Assembly: GCA_024231375.1 (NCBI GenBank)
Contig: JAAEQP010000724.1
Span: forward strand, 1 to 5,081
DNA: 5,081 bases
Reading direction: 5' to 3'
From: a bacterium
Lineage (GTDB): Bacteria > Hydrogenedentota > Hydrogenedentia > Hydrogenedentiales > SLHB01
Position 1 is the first letter of the stretch. Each line of letters opens with the position of its first letter. This document shows, piece by piece, positions 1 through 5,081 of this stretch. Position numbers and translations under genes: made by a program. The notes beneath the pieces were generated by a model. That model was not told the DNA's origin. It saw only the letters and a program-made list of their open reading frames with translations, and made no database searches.

Positions 1-1584
1 CTCTACGACGCGCTACGGTCGAGCGGGATTCGTCACGTGTTGGCGCGGCACGAGCAGGGGGGCGGGTTCATTGCACAAGGCATGGCCCGTGCCACGGGCC
101 GGGCCGCTGTGTGTCTGGGTACGTCCGGGCCGGGCGCCACAAATCTGTTGACGGCCATTGCCGACGCCAAGCTGGATTCGGTTCCCATCATTGCCATCAC
201 GGGCCAAGTCCCTTCGGCCATGATAGGCACGGACGCGTTTCAGGAAGTCGACACCTACGGGCTGACAGTGCCCATTACGAAACATAACTTCTTTGTCCGC
301 GATGCGGCCGAATTGCTGGAGATTATCCCGCAGTCCTTCGCGATTGCGGAGTCGGATCGGCCGGGGCCGGTCGTTGTCGACGTCCCCAAAGATGTCCAGA
401 AGCAGGAGATTGAGTTCGACGCATGGCCGGAGCCTTGGCAGCCGGAGGCGCCCGAACCGTGCGACTCGGACGCGGCTGCGCAGCTAGTCGATCGGATACA
501 TCGGGCCGAGCGGCCGGTGCTGTACGTCGGCGGTGGTGTCATCGCGTGCGGTGCGTCGGATAACCTGACTGCGTTCGCGCGCAAGAACGGTATCCCCGTG
601 ACCTGCACGCTGAACGGGCTGGGTGCGTTTCCGCCGGACGACCCGCTGTATCTGGGCATGCTGGGGATGCATGGCGCGCGGTACACGAACTTCGCGCTTG
701 ACGAGGCCGACCTGCTGATCGCGTTGGGCGTCCGGTTCGATGATCGCGCCACGGGACGCGCCGCGGATTTCTGCCGTCACGCGGACATTGTCCACGTCGA
801 TATCGACCCGTCAGAGATCGACAAGATCAAAGCGGCGAATCTGTCCATAGCGGGCGATGTCGGCGCGATGCTGCGTGCCGCGATGCTGTTGTTGCGCGAG
901 GACGACCGTTCCGAGTGGAACCGGCGTATCGCCGAACTGCGCACGGAGCACCCGTTCGTGGGTCCGGAGAGCGATGACCCGCTGCTGCCGCTGAACTTCA
1001 TCCAGCGGCTTGCGGACTTCGTTGAACCCGATACGGTCGTCACTACCGATGTGGGCCAGCATCAGATGTGGGTGGCCCAGGCGTACCCGTTCAGGCGTGC
1101 CCGTACACTTCAAACGTCGGGCGGGCTGGGAACGATGGGATTCGGACTGCCCGCGGCCATTGGCGCCGCGTTGGCGCGGCCGGGCGAACGGGTGGTCTGT
1201 GTCAGCGGCGACGGTTCGATTCTAATGAATATTCAGGAGTTGGCAACGTTGGCGGAACTGGGACTCGATGTGACGGTCCTCATCATGAACAACGAACGCC
1301 TGGGATTGGTCCGGCAGCAACAGGAGTTGTTCTACGGCGAGCGCTACCACGCATCCACCTTTGATGCTACGCCGGATTTCGCGGCCATCGCGCGGGCCTT
1401 TGGCGTTCGCGGGATCGATCTGGACGACGAGGCGGACCCGATGGCGGCGTTGCACGATTCCTTGACGGCACCCGGGCCGTGCGTGGTCAATGTTCCGATT
1501 CACCACGCTGAGAACGTGTTTCCCATGGTTCCCCCTGGCGGCGCGAACCACGAAATGATTGGAGGAGGATTGGCTCATGCGTAA
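1..1584 (+). CDS. ilvB: Acetohydroxyacid (acetolactate) synthase large catalytic subunit, 5' end outside window
   Basis: This ThDP- and FAD-dependent cytoplasmic enzyme condenses two pyruvates to 2-acetolactate, or pyruvate plus 2-ketobutyrate to 2-aceto-2-hydroxybutyrate, the first common step of valine, leucine and isoleucine synthesis. The frame is open from base 1, so the GTG at 37 is an internal codon. 527 residues are visible and, compared with E. coli IlvB as I remember it (562 residues), about 41 are missing. In visible numbering, the ThDP-activating glutamate is E18 (in ARHEQGGG). The pyrimidine-binding domain covers about 1-130, the central FAD domain about 160-300 (GMLGMHG, RFDDRATG) and the pyrophosphate-binding domain about 345-495, with TSGGLGTMGFG at 372-382 and the Mg/ThDP motif GDGS at 403-406 ending in NN at 430-431. 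The whole chain tracks E. coli IlvB (AHAS I), including the C-terminal PMVPPG. The position that is tryptophan in most AHAS enzymes is Gln440. The last codons overlap ilvN and contain its ribosome binding site. Confidence 0.97.
   Translation, partial: LYDALRSSGIRHVLARHEQGGGFIAQGMARATGRAAVCLGTSGPGATNLLTAIADAKLDSVPIIAITGQVPSAMIGTDAFQEVDTYGLTVPITKHNFFVRDAAELLEIIPQSFAIAESDRPGPVVVDVPKDVQKQEIEFDAWPEPWQPEAPEPCDSDAAAQLVDRIHRAERPVLYVGGGVIACGASDNLTAFARKNGIPVTCTLNGLGAFPPDDPLYLGMLGMHGARYTNFALDEADLLIALGVRFDDRATGRAADFCRHADIVHVDIDPSEIDKIKAANLSIAGDVGAMLRAAMLLLREDDRSEWNRRIAELRTEHPFVGPESDDPLLPLNFIQRLADFVEPDTVVTTDVGQHQMWVAQAYPFRRARTLQTSGGLGTMGFGLPAAIGAALARPGERVVCVSGDGSILMNIQELATLAELGLDVTVLIMNNERLGLVRQQQELFYGERYHASTFDATPDFAAIARAFGVRGIDLDDEADPMAALHDSLTAPGPCVVNVPIHHAENVFPMVPPGGANHEMIGGGLAHA
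1561..1570 (+). promoter_or_regulatory. Strong Shine-Dalgarno of ilvN inside the ilvB 3' end
   Basis: GGAGGAGG at 1561-1568 lies 8 bases before the ATG at 1577. It decides the ilvN start: a TTG at 1559 in the same frame would sit on or before this site and has no ribosome binding site of its own. The same bases encode the Gly-Gly-Gly near the C-terminus of IlvB, so ribosomes finishing ilvB pass directly over the site, which favours coupled translation. Confidence 0.85.
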
Positions 1585-1870
1585 ACCGGTTATCGAACTA
1601 CGGGTCAACAACCATGCGGGTGTGATGTCGCACATCACCGGACTGTTCGCACGGCGCGCGTTCAACATCGAGGGCATTCTGTGCGGCCCCATCGGAGATG
1701 GCGAGACGAGCCGCATGTACCTGTTGGTGAACGAAGACGCGCGCTTGCCCCAACTCGTGAAGGAACTTCACAAGCTGCACGACGTGCTGGAGGTAGCGGA
1801 CCGCGATGATTACGACCGGTCGATCTTCGACCGGCTGCACGAGTTCGTGGAGGGCGAAGCGGTGATGTAG
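1577..1870 (+). CDS. ilvN: Acetohydroxyacid synthase small regulatory subunit, short single-ACT form
   Basis: Regulatory partner of the preceding catalytic subunit. In this family it binds the large subunit, raises its activity and confers feedback inhibition by valine. The product is 97 residues, close to E. coli IlvN (96) and far shorter than IlvH-type subunits (about 160), so only one ACT domain (about residues 4-80) is present and the usual C-terminal domain is absent. Residues 11-35 match the ACT ligand-binding loop and helix: N12, G15, then GLFARRAFNIEGIL, nearly identical to E. coli IlvN. This suggests the valine site is intact. The ATG at 1577 is preferred because of the SD at 1561-1568. 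The gene overlaps ilvB by 8 bases (1577-1584) and ends at TAG 1868-1870. No ilvC or other branched-chain gene follows on this strand within the window. Confidence 0.95.
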   Translation: MRKPVIELRVNNHAGVMSHITGLFARRAFNIEGILCGPIGDGETSRMYLLVNEDARLPQLVKELHKLHDVLEVADRDDYDRSIFDRLHEFVEGEAVM

Positions 1871-1919
1871 AGACGGACGGCACACAGAGGACTTGGGAGG
1901 TCCACGGGGCCGATAGCGC

Positions 1920-1936
1920 GCCCGACGAGAGCGGGC
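1920..1936. repeat. Small GC-only inverted repeat in the kinase promoter
   Basis: GCCCG (1920-1924) and CGGGC (1932-1936) form a perfect 5-bp arm pair around a 7-base centre. The repeat lies across the -35 area and spacer of the promoter whose -10 is at 1944-1949, which is where a repressor operator could sit. It is not followed by a T run on either strand, so it is a poor intrinsic terminator for ilvBN. It is short enough to be chance. Confidence 0.25.
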
Positions 1937-1949
1937 AATGTGCTATAAT
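1922..1949 (+). promoter_or_regulatory. Sigma-70-type extended -10 promoter for the FHA-GAF kinase
   Basis: TGCTATAAT at 1941-1949 is a perfect extended -10 element (TGn plus TATAAT at 1944-1949). The -35 is weak: the best candidate, CCGACG at 1922-1927 with a 16-base spacer, matches only the central GAC. Extended -10 promoters commonly tolerate a poor -35. The predicted start of transcription is near 1956, giving an untranslated leader of roughly 90 bases before the kinase ATG at 2048. It makes the kinase gene transcriptionally separable from ilvBN. Confidence 0.65.
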
Positions 1950-2021
1950 CTGGCCTGTTGTGGTTGTTGCGAGAATGTCCGCGCTGAGGATGTTGCACAT
2001 GGCGCACGCGCATCTGGCCTG
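1948..2021 (+). repeat. Pair of exact 10-base direct repeats in the kinase leader
   Basis: ATCTGGCCTG occurs at 1948-1957, straddling the end of the -10 and the predicted transcription start, and again at 2012-2021, in the leader just upstream of the kinase ribosome binding site. The copies are 64 bases apart and the flanking bases differ. In a 177-base gap an exact 10-mer repeat is unlikely by chance (about 1-2% for random sequence), but no function is known to me. A regulator-binding pair or coincidence are both possible. Confidence 0.35.
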
Positions 2022-2055
2022 CCCCTCTTGTTCGAGGACCCACACTGATGGATAA
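1999..2055 (+). CDS. Possible 18-residue leader ORF overlapping the kinase start
   Basis: An ATG at 1999 with GAGGA at 1986-1990 (8-base spacing) opens a short frame encoding MAHAHLACPSCSRTHTDG and stopping at TAA 2053-2055. This runs 8 bases into the kinase gene, whose ATG is at 2048. The peptide holds a CPSC pair and four histidines, a composition that could bind metal, but it is far too short to assign. If translated, ribosomes ending at 2055 would be well placed to re-initiate at the kinase ATG. The region was chosen because SD, spacing and overlap look right. It may equally be random, since 18 codons without a stop are common in GC-rich DNA. Confidence 0.2.
   Translation: MAHAHLACPSCSRTHTDG
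2034..2038 (+). promoter_or_regulatory. Ribosome binding site of the kinase gene
   Basis: GAGGA at 2034-2038 is 9 bases upstream of the ATG at 2048. In that frame an in-frame TGA lies upstream at 1985-1987 with no ATG between, so 2048 is the natural start. The FHA domain begins within the first few residues, which agrees. Confidence 0.7.
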
Positions 2056-3652
2056 CTACGAACTCGTGTTGAGATCTGAGGACGGGGAAACCGTCCGGCA
2101 CCCCGTCACGAGCGATGGGCTCACGGCGGGTCGTCTCTCCACGTGTGAGATTCCCCTGAACGATTCCATGGTGTCACGGAAACACGCCCGAATATGGGTA
2201 GAGGATGACACCGTATTCGTTGAAGACTTGGGGTCCATGAACGGTCTTCGGGTGAATGGGCGGCGCGTCTGGCGGGGCTGCCTCCTGGATGGAGACGAAC
2301 TGGTGATCGGCGAGCAGGTGATGGTGCTTCATCGCCGGGGCGCGACGAGCATCATGGACGGCGGGTCGTCGATCTCGCTGGCCGACGCGGACACCCTGGT
2401 CGACGGGATGGTGGAGTCGGGGGGATCGCAACGTCTTGTCGTGCTCTACAAAGCGTCGCAGCTACTCGGTTCGGTGTTCGACATGGACGAACTGCTGGAC
2501 CGGACGCTGGGACTGGTGATGGAGGCGATTCCGGCGCGGCGGGGCTATATTCTGACCCGGTACGAGGGCGAGACCGAGCCGGTAGTACGTGCCAGCCGCC
2601 TCGCGCATGAAACGCATGAAGATCTGCCCATCAGCGAGAACATCATCGACCACGTGTTCGCGTCGCAGGAGTCCGTGCTCACTTCATGTGCCAAGGAAGA
2701 TTCCCGGTTCGGACTGGCCAAGAGCGCGGTGCAACATGACATCAACGCGGCCATGTGCGTGCCCTTGCAGGCGGCTCAGAGTCTGCTCGGCGTCGTCTAC
2801 GTGGATTCCGGTTCCTTGGCGGACCCGGAGTTCTTCAGCGGCGATGAACTCGAGTTGCTGACGGCCATCGGCCGGGTCGTGGGCGTGGCGGTGGACAATG
2901 CGCGCATGCACGCGGAGAAGGTTGAAACCGAGCGGCTGGCGGCCATCGGTCAGGCCACGGCCGGCATCGGGCATTGCGTGAAGAACATCCTCGCTGGCGC
3001 CAAGGGCGGCGGCGAGTACATCGACTTGGGCATCGCCGAATCCGAGTGGCGGTATGTGAAAAAGGGACGGTCACTCCTGGGCAACTCGGTGGGTCGGATC
3101 GAGGACATTGTCGTCAACCTTCTGACATTCTCACGCGGCCACGAACCCGAATACACGCGGACCGATGTGAACGGGCTCGTGGCAGAGGCCGTGCAGGTGG
3201 CGGGGCCGAAAGCTGAGAAAGCGCACGTGGCTCTCGCATTTGAACGGGGCGGGTTGGATACGGTGTTCATGGATGGGCGCAGCGTATTCCGTGTGGTGTT
3301 GAACCTCGTGACGAACGCCATTGAGGCCTGTCAGAAGCGCGGCGGGGAAGTCACGGTGAAGACGCGGCAGGAGGCCACTGCCATCCGTATCGACGTGTGC
3401 GACACGGGGGAGGGGATCCCCGACGATTTCCGGGACAAGCTCTTCCTCGCGTTCAGCAGCACGAAAGGCTCTGCGGGAACGGGGCTGGGCTTGGCGTGCA
3501 GCCAGAAGATCGCGCGTTCGCACGGCGGCGAGATCACTGTTGACAGCGTGTTGGACAAGGGGTCCACGTTCACGCTGCACCTTCCAATCCGCCACGAAGA
3601 TCCCACCAAGCAGCGCGAGACGACGCGGCATCACGTGAAGACATCGGAGTGA
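2048..3652 (+). CDS. Cytoplasmic FHA-GAF sensor histidine kinase
   Basis: A 534-residue two-component kinase with no signal peptide or membrane segment, so it should sense a cytoplasmic cue. An N-terminal FHA domain (about 1-97) shows the phosphothreonine-binding set G28-R29, S43xxH46 and N65-G66. A GAF domain follows (about 129-285; a small-ligand or redox sensor in other proteins, ligand unknown here), then a charged helical linker (about 283-300) into the dimerisation H-box, where H309 in GHCVKN is the likely phospho-acceptor. The ATPase domain has the N-box N419/N423, G1 box DTGEGIP at 452-458, F-box LFLAFSSTK at 465-473 and G2 box GTGLGL at 477-482, so ATP binding looks intact. The residue after the histidine is Cys rather than Glu/Asp. 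No receiver domain is fused and no response regulator is visible, so its partner must be encoded elsewhere. FHA suggests docking to a Ser/Thr-phosphorylated protein. The gene ends 6 bases from the convergent carrier gene. Confidence 0.92.
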   Translation: MDNYELVLRSEDGETVRHPVTSDGLTAGRLSTCEIPLNDSMVSRKHARIWVEDDTVFVEDLGSMNGLRVNGRRVWRGCLLDGDELVIGEQVMVLHRRGATSIMDGGSSISLADADTLVDGMVESGGSQRLVVLYKASQLLGSVFDMDELLDRTLGLVMEAIPARRGYILTRYEGETEPVVRASRLAHETHEDLPISENIIDHVFASQESVLTSCAKEDSRFGLAKSAVQHDINAAMCVPLQAAQSLLGVVYVDSGSLADPEFFSGDELELLTAIGRVVGVAVDNARMHAEKVETERLAAIGQATAGIGHCVKNILAGAKGGGEYIDLGIAESEWRYVKKGRSLLGNSVGRIEDIVVNLLTFSRGHEPEYTRTDVNGLVAEAVQVAGPKAEKAHVALAFERGGLDTVFMDGRSVFRVVLNLVTNAIEACQKRGGEVTVKTRQEATAIRIDVCDTGEGIPDDFRDKLFLAFSSTKGSAGTGLGLACSQKIARSHGGEITVDSVLDKGSTFTLHLPIRHEDPTKQRETTRHHVKTSE

Positions 3653-3658
3653 CCGGCC
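3653..3658. other. Six-base convergent junction without a terminator
   Basis: Only CCGGCC separates the kinase TGA (3650-3652) from the carrier's TAG (complement of 3659-3661). No intrinsic terminator fits here. The nearest hairpin, CACAG 3675-3679 with CTGTG 3688-3692, lies inside the carrier's last codons and has no adjacent T run. Transcripts from the two strands therefore probably overlap at their 3' ends or end by factor-dependent termination. Confidence 0.6.
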
Positions 3659-4945
3659 CTACCGCAGCTTCGTCCACAGAAACAACACTGTGAACCCCGC
3701 CAGGAAGAGCATTCCTGCCCACGCGTAGAGGTGGAGCCAGAACTTGGGCCGGTGTTCGGCGGGCATGTGTTTGTCGGTAACCACCCGATAGTTCAGGAAC
3801 GCCAGCATAGGGGCAAGGATGAAGGCCATGACGGTGGCCGTGGTAAGCATGTGGACCATCGTCTCGGCGAACCAACCGATGATGGCAAGGGTCGTGACCA
3901 CGAAGAAGCCCATGATGGACCAGTGGAACCAGTCCTCGCGGCCGGCGCGTTCCTGGGAGGCGTCACGTGCCAATAGCAGACAGGAGTGGATGGTGCGCGT
4001 GTACGCGTCGAAACAGGTGAGCGTGGTGCTGAACATGCACGTGAACGCGGCCGTGGCTACGAGGTAGAAGCTCCACGACCCGAGGGTGTCGGTGTACAGT
4101 TCGAAGAGTTCGCCGGCGAATCCGATGCCGCCTTTGGGGAACGTCTCTCCCGTACCGTACATAACCAGAGCGCCCAATCCCAGGAAGAACAGGGCGAGAA
4201 TGGCGGTGCCGATGAAGCCCACGTTGAAATCGATGAGTGTTTCACGGAAGGTCGCTGTGTGGCCGGTCTGTTTGCGGCGTTGCACGGCCCACAGCGTCGG
4301 CCACACGGACCCATCAATCGGGGCTGGCATCCACCCCATCAGCCCCAGCAAGAAGACGATGCCCGCGGCGTTCCACACGGAAGGCCGCTGAAAGTCGGGC
4401 GCGGCGTTGCCTCCGTGGACAGCCGCCACGAAGAAGGCCGACACCGTGCTGATAGCCAGCACAATCATGATGACCTTCACCGTGCCATCCAGCACGGCAT
4501 AACGCCCAAAGGCCAGAATCGCGGTGCAGACAGCAACCACCAGAAGCGTCCACGTGAACATGTTCAGGGGGATGAAGCCAATTGATTCCACGGAGATGAG
4601 CCGTCCCGCCAGGCCCGCGGTCACCATGGTCACGGCCGCGAGGTTCACGATGCCGCTGACGAAGGCGATGGCCAGGAAACACCATAGCGTCCATTTGCCG
4701 ACGCGGCGGTATCCGACCAGCATGGTTTCTCCGGTCGCGCCCGAATAGCGGTAGGCGAATTCGAAGAAGGGGTACTTGAAGAAGTTCGCCAACACCACCG
4801 CCCACACCAGCGCGAATCCGTAGACGGCCCCTGCTCGCGTGGACTGCACCAGGTGCGATCCGCCGATGGCCGCGCCGGCAAACAGAATCCCGGGTCCGAT
4901 GGCTTTGAGTACGCCGGACAGTGGTGACGTGCGTTGGTCGTGCAT
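3659..4945 (-). CDS. Divergent Nramp (SLC11)-family metal-ion transporter-like membrane protein
   Basis: A 428-residue integral membrane protein with about 11 hydrophobic segments (roughly 12-35, 41-64, 86-114, 126-146, 154-177, 193-220, 238-264, 290-315, 345-365, 367-390, 405-426), matching the Nramp fold and length (about 400-430). TM1 aligns without gaps to E. coli MntH from the GP start (residue 17) to AGA (38-40), followed by the familiar YGFALVW. Canonical Nramps import Mn2+/Fe2+ with protons using DPGN in TM1 and AxxMPH in TM6. Here DPGN is replaced by GGSH (28-31) and the TM6 motif by MGWMPAP (203-209), keeping only M206. The substrate is therefore uncertain: a different divalent metal, another ion, or altered coupling. 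I recall similar SHLVQSTRAGA TM1 sequences in uncharacterised bacterial Nramp-family proteins. The start is the only ATG before TM1; its SD is weak (GGGGG, 4 bases away). Confidence 0.85.
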   Translation of the reverse strand: MHDQRTSPLSGVLKAIGPGILFAGAAIGGSHLVQSTRAGAVYGFALVWAVVLANFFKYPFFEFAYRYSGATGETMLVGYRRVGKWTLWCFLAIAFVSGIVNLAAVTMVTAGLAGRLISVESIGFIPLNMFTWTLLVVAVCTAILAFGRYAVLDGTVKVIMIVLAISTVSAFFVAAVHGGNAAPDFQRPSVWNAAGIVFLLGLMGWMPAPIDGSVWPTLWAVQRRKQTGHTATFRETLIDFNVGFIGTAILALFFLGLGALVMYGTGETFPKGGIGFAGELFELYTDTLGSWSFYLVATAAFTCMFSTTLTCFDAYTRTIHSCLLLARDASQERAGREDWFHWSIMGFFVVTTLAIIGWFAETMVHMLTTATVMAFILAPMLAFLNYRVVTDKHMPAEHRPKFWLHLYAWAGMLFLAGFTVLFLWTKLR

Positions 4946-5004
4946 GGTGCCCCCAGGCGTTGCGTGTAACGTAAGATACCCGTCCGAAGAACAGGATGCC
5001 GGGA

Positions 5005-5033
5005 ATTCTATAGGAGATGGGGAACCGCGGCAA
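5005..5033 (-). promoter_or_regulatory. Sigma-70-like promoter of the Nramp-like gene
   Basis: Read on the minus strand, TTGCCG (complement of 5028-5033; four of six consensus bases) is followed after an exact 17-base spacer by TAGAAT (complement of 5005-5010; five of six). Transcription would begin near 4998, leaving about 50 bases of leader before the ATG at 4945. The optimal spacing and position directly upstream of the gene support it, though no -35/-10 pair in GC-rich DNA is certain by eye. Confidence 0.55.
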
Positions 5034-5057
5034 GTTGGATGTGGAGCGGGGGGGCAA

Positions 5058-5081
5058 ATGAGCGGCTGGCCAAAGAGACGC
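5058..5081 (+). CDS. Possible start of a divergent gene, cut by the window edge
   Basis: An ATG at 5058, with a purine-rich stretch upstream (GGAG at 5043-5046, then a G run to 5054), opens a frame that reads MSGWPKRR and runs off the window. It would be divergent from the Nramp-like gene. Eight codons are too few to identify a product or to show that it is coding. Its ribosome binding site lies within about 10 bases of the carrier's -35, so expression of the two genes would interact if it is real. Confidence 0.22.

Noticed and set aside
1222..1716. 164-residue minus-strand open frame across ilvB/ilvN
   Set aside because: It lies antisense to two confidently identified genes and has no motif or ribosome binding site of note.
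1889..1903. GGAC/GTCC inverted repeat after ilvN as a terminator
   Set aside because: Only a 4-bp stem with a 7-base loop and no T run; too weak to call a terminator.
3675..3692. CACAG/CTGTG hairpin near the carrier's stop codon
   Set aside because: Five base pairs inside coding sequence without a T tract on either strand; not a functional intrinsic terminator by itself.
3986..4585. 199-residue plus-strand open frame antisense to the carrier
   Set aside because: Low-complexity, charged shadow translation with no recognisable motif; explained by the codon bias of the real gene opposite.
4958..4971. CGTT/AACG inverted repeat in the carrier leader as an operator or riboswitch
   Set aside because: Four-base arms around a 6-base centre are expected by chance, and a leader of about 50 bases is too short for the known metal riboswitches.
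4314..5057. 247-residue minus-strand open frame overlapping the carrier gene
   Set aside because: It overlaps the Nramp-like gene in another frame, is rich in Arg/Gly/His as expected of a GC-rich shadow frame, and shows no domain or membrane pattern, whereas the 3659-4945 frame is a clear transporter.
5017..5061. 14-codon ORF (MGNRGKLDVERGGK) overlapping the ATG at 5058
   Set aside because: Its AGGAG sits immediately against the ATG with no spacing, and the frame is short and lies in the carrier promoter; not credible as a gene.

Overview
The window is GC-rich bacterial chromosome (about 60% by eye) with four substantial genes and very little spare sequence. Nothing in it looks like a phage, plasmid, insertion sequence, CRISPR array or RNA gene. 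The lineage cannot be fixed from this sequence. A soluble FHA-GAF-histidine kinase beside an E. coli AHAS I-type ilvBN pair and a divergent Nramp-family carrier would fit a Planctomycetota/Hydrogenedentota-like or deltaproteobacterial-grade Gram-negative, but that is only an inference.

Layout. Positions 1-1584 (+) hold the 5'-truncated large subunit of acetohydroxyacid synthase (ilvB). It overlaps by 8 bases a short single-ACT-domain regulatory subunit (ilvN, 1577-1870, +). Together they make the catalytic and feedback-control halves of the first common enzyme of branched-chain amino acid synthesis. A 177-base gap (1871-2047) then carries a strong extended -10 promoter, a small inverted repeat, a 10-base direct repeat and a possible 18-codon leader ORF. 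This gap separates the ilv genes from a cytoplasmic FHA-GAF-histidine kinase (2048-3652, +). The kinase converges tail to tail, with only 6 bases between stop codons, on a membrane carrier of the Nramp fold (3659-4945, -). The carrier has its own recognisable promoter at 5005-5033. The last bases may contain the start of a divergent gene (ATG at 5058), but too little is visible to say.

How the genes relate. ilvB and ilvN are clearly one translationally coupled unit. The kinase appears to be separately transcribed, and no response regulator is visible. The Nramp-like gene is an independent unit on the other strand. No joint system linking the four genes is evident.

Most interesting points: the substrate-specificity tryptophan of AHAS is glutamine, as in E. 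coli AHAS I. The kinase H-box lacks the usual acidic residue after the phospho-accepting histidine. The Nramp-like carrier has lost the canonical metal-binding DPGN motif (replaced by GGSH) and most of the TM6 motif. I see no convincing evidence for a wholly undescribed system.
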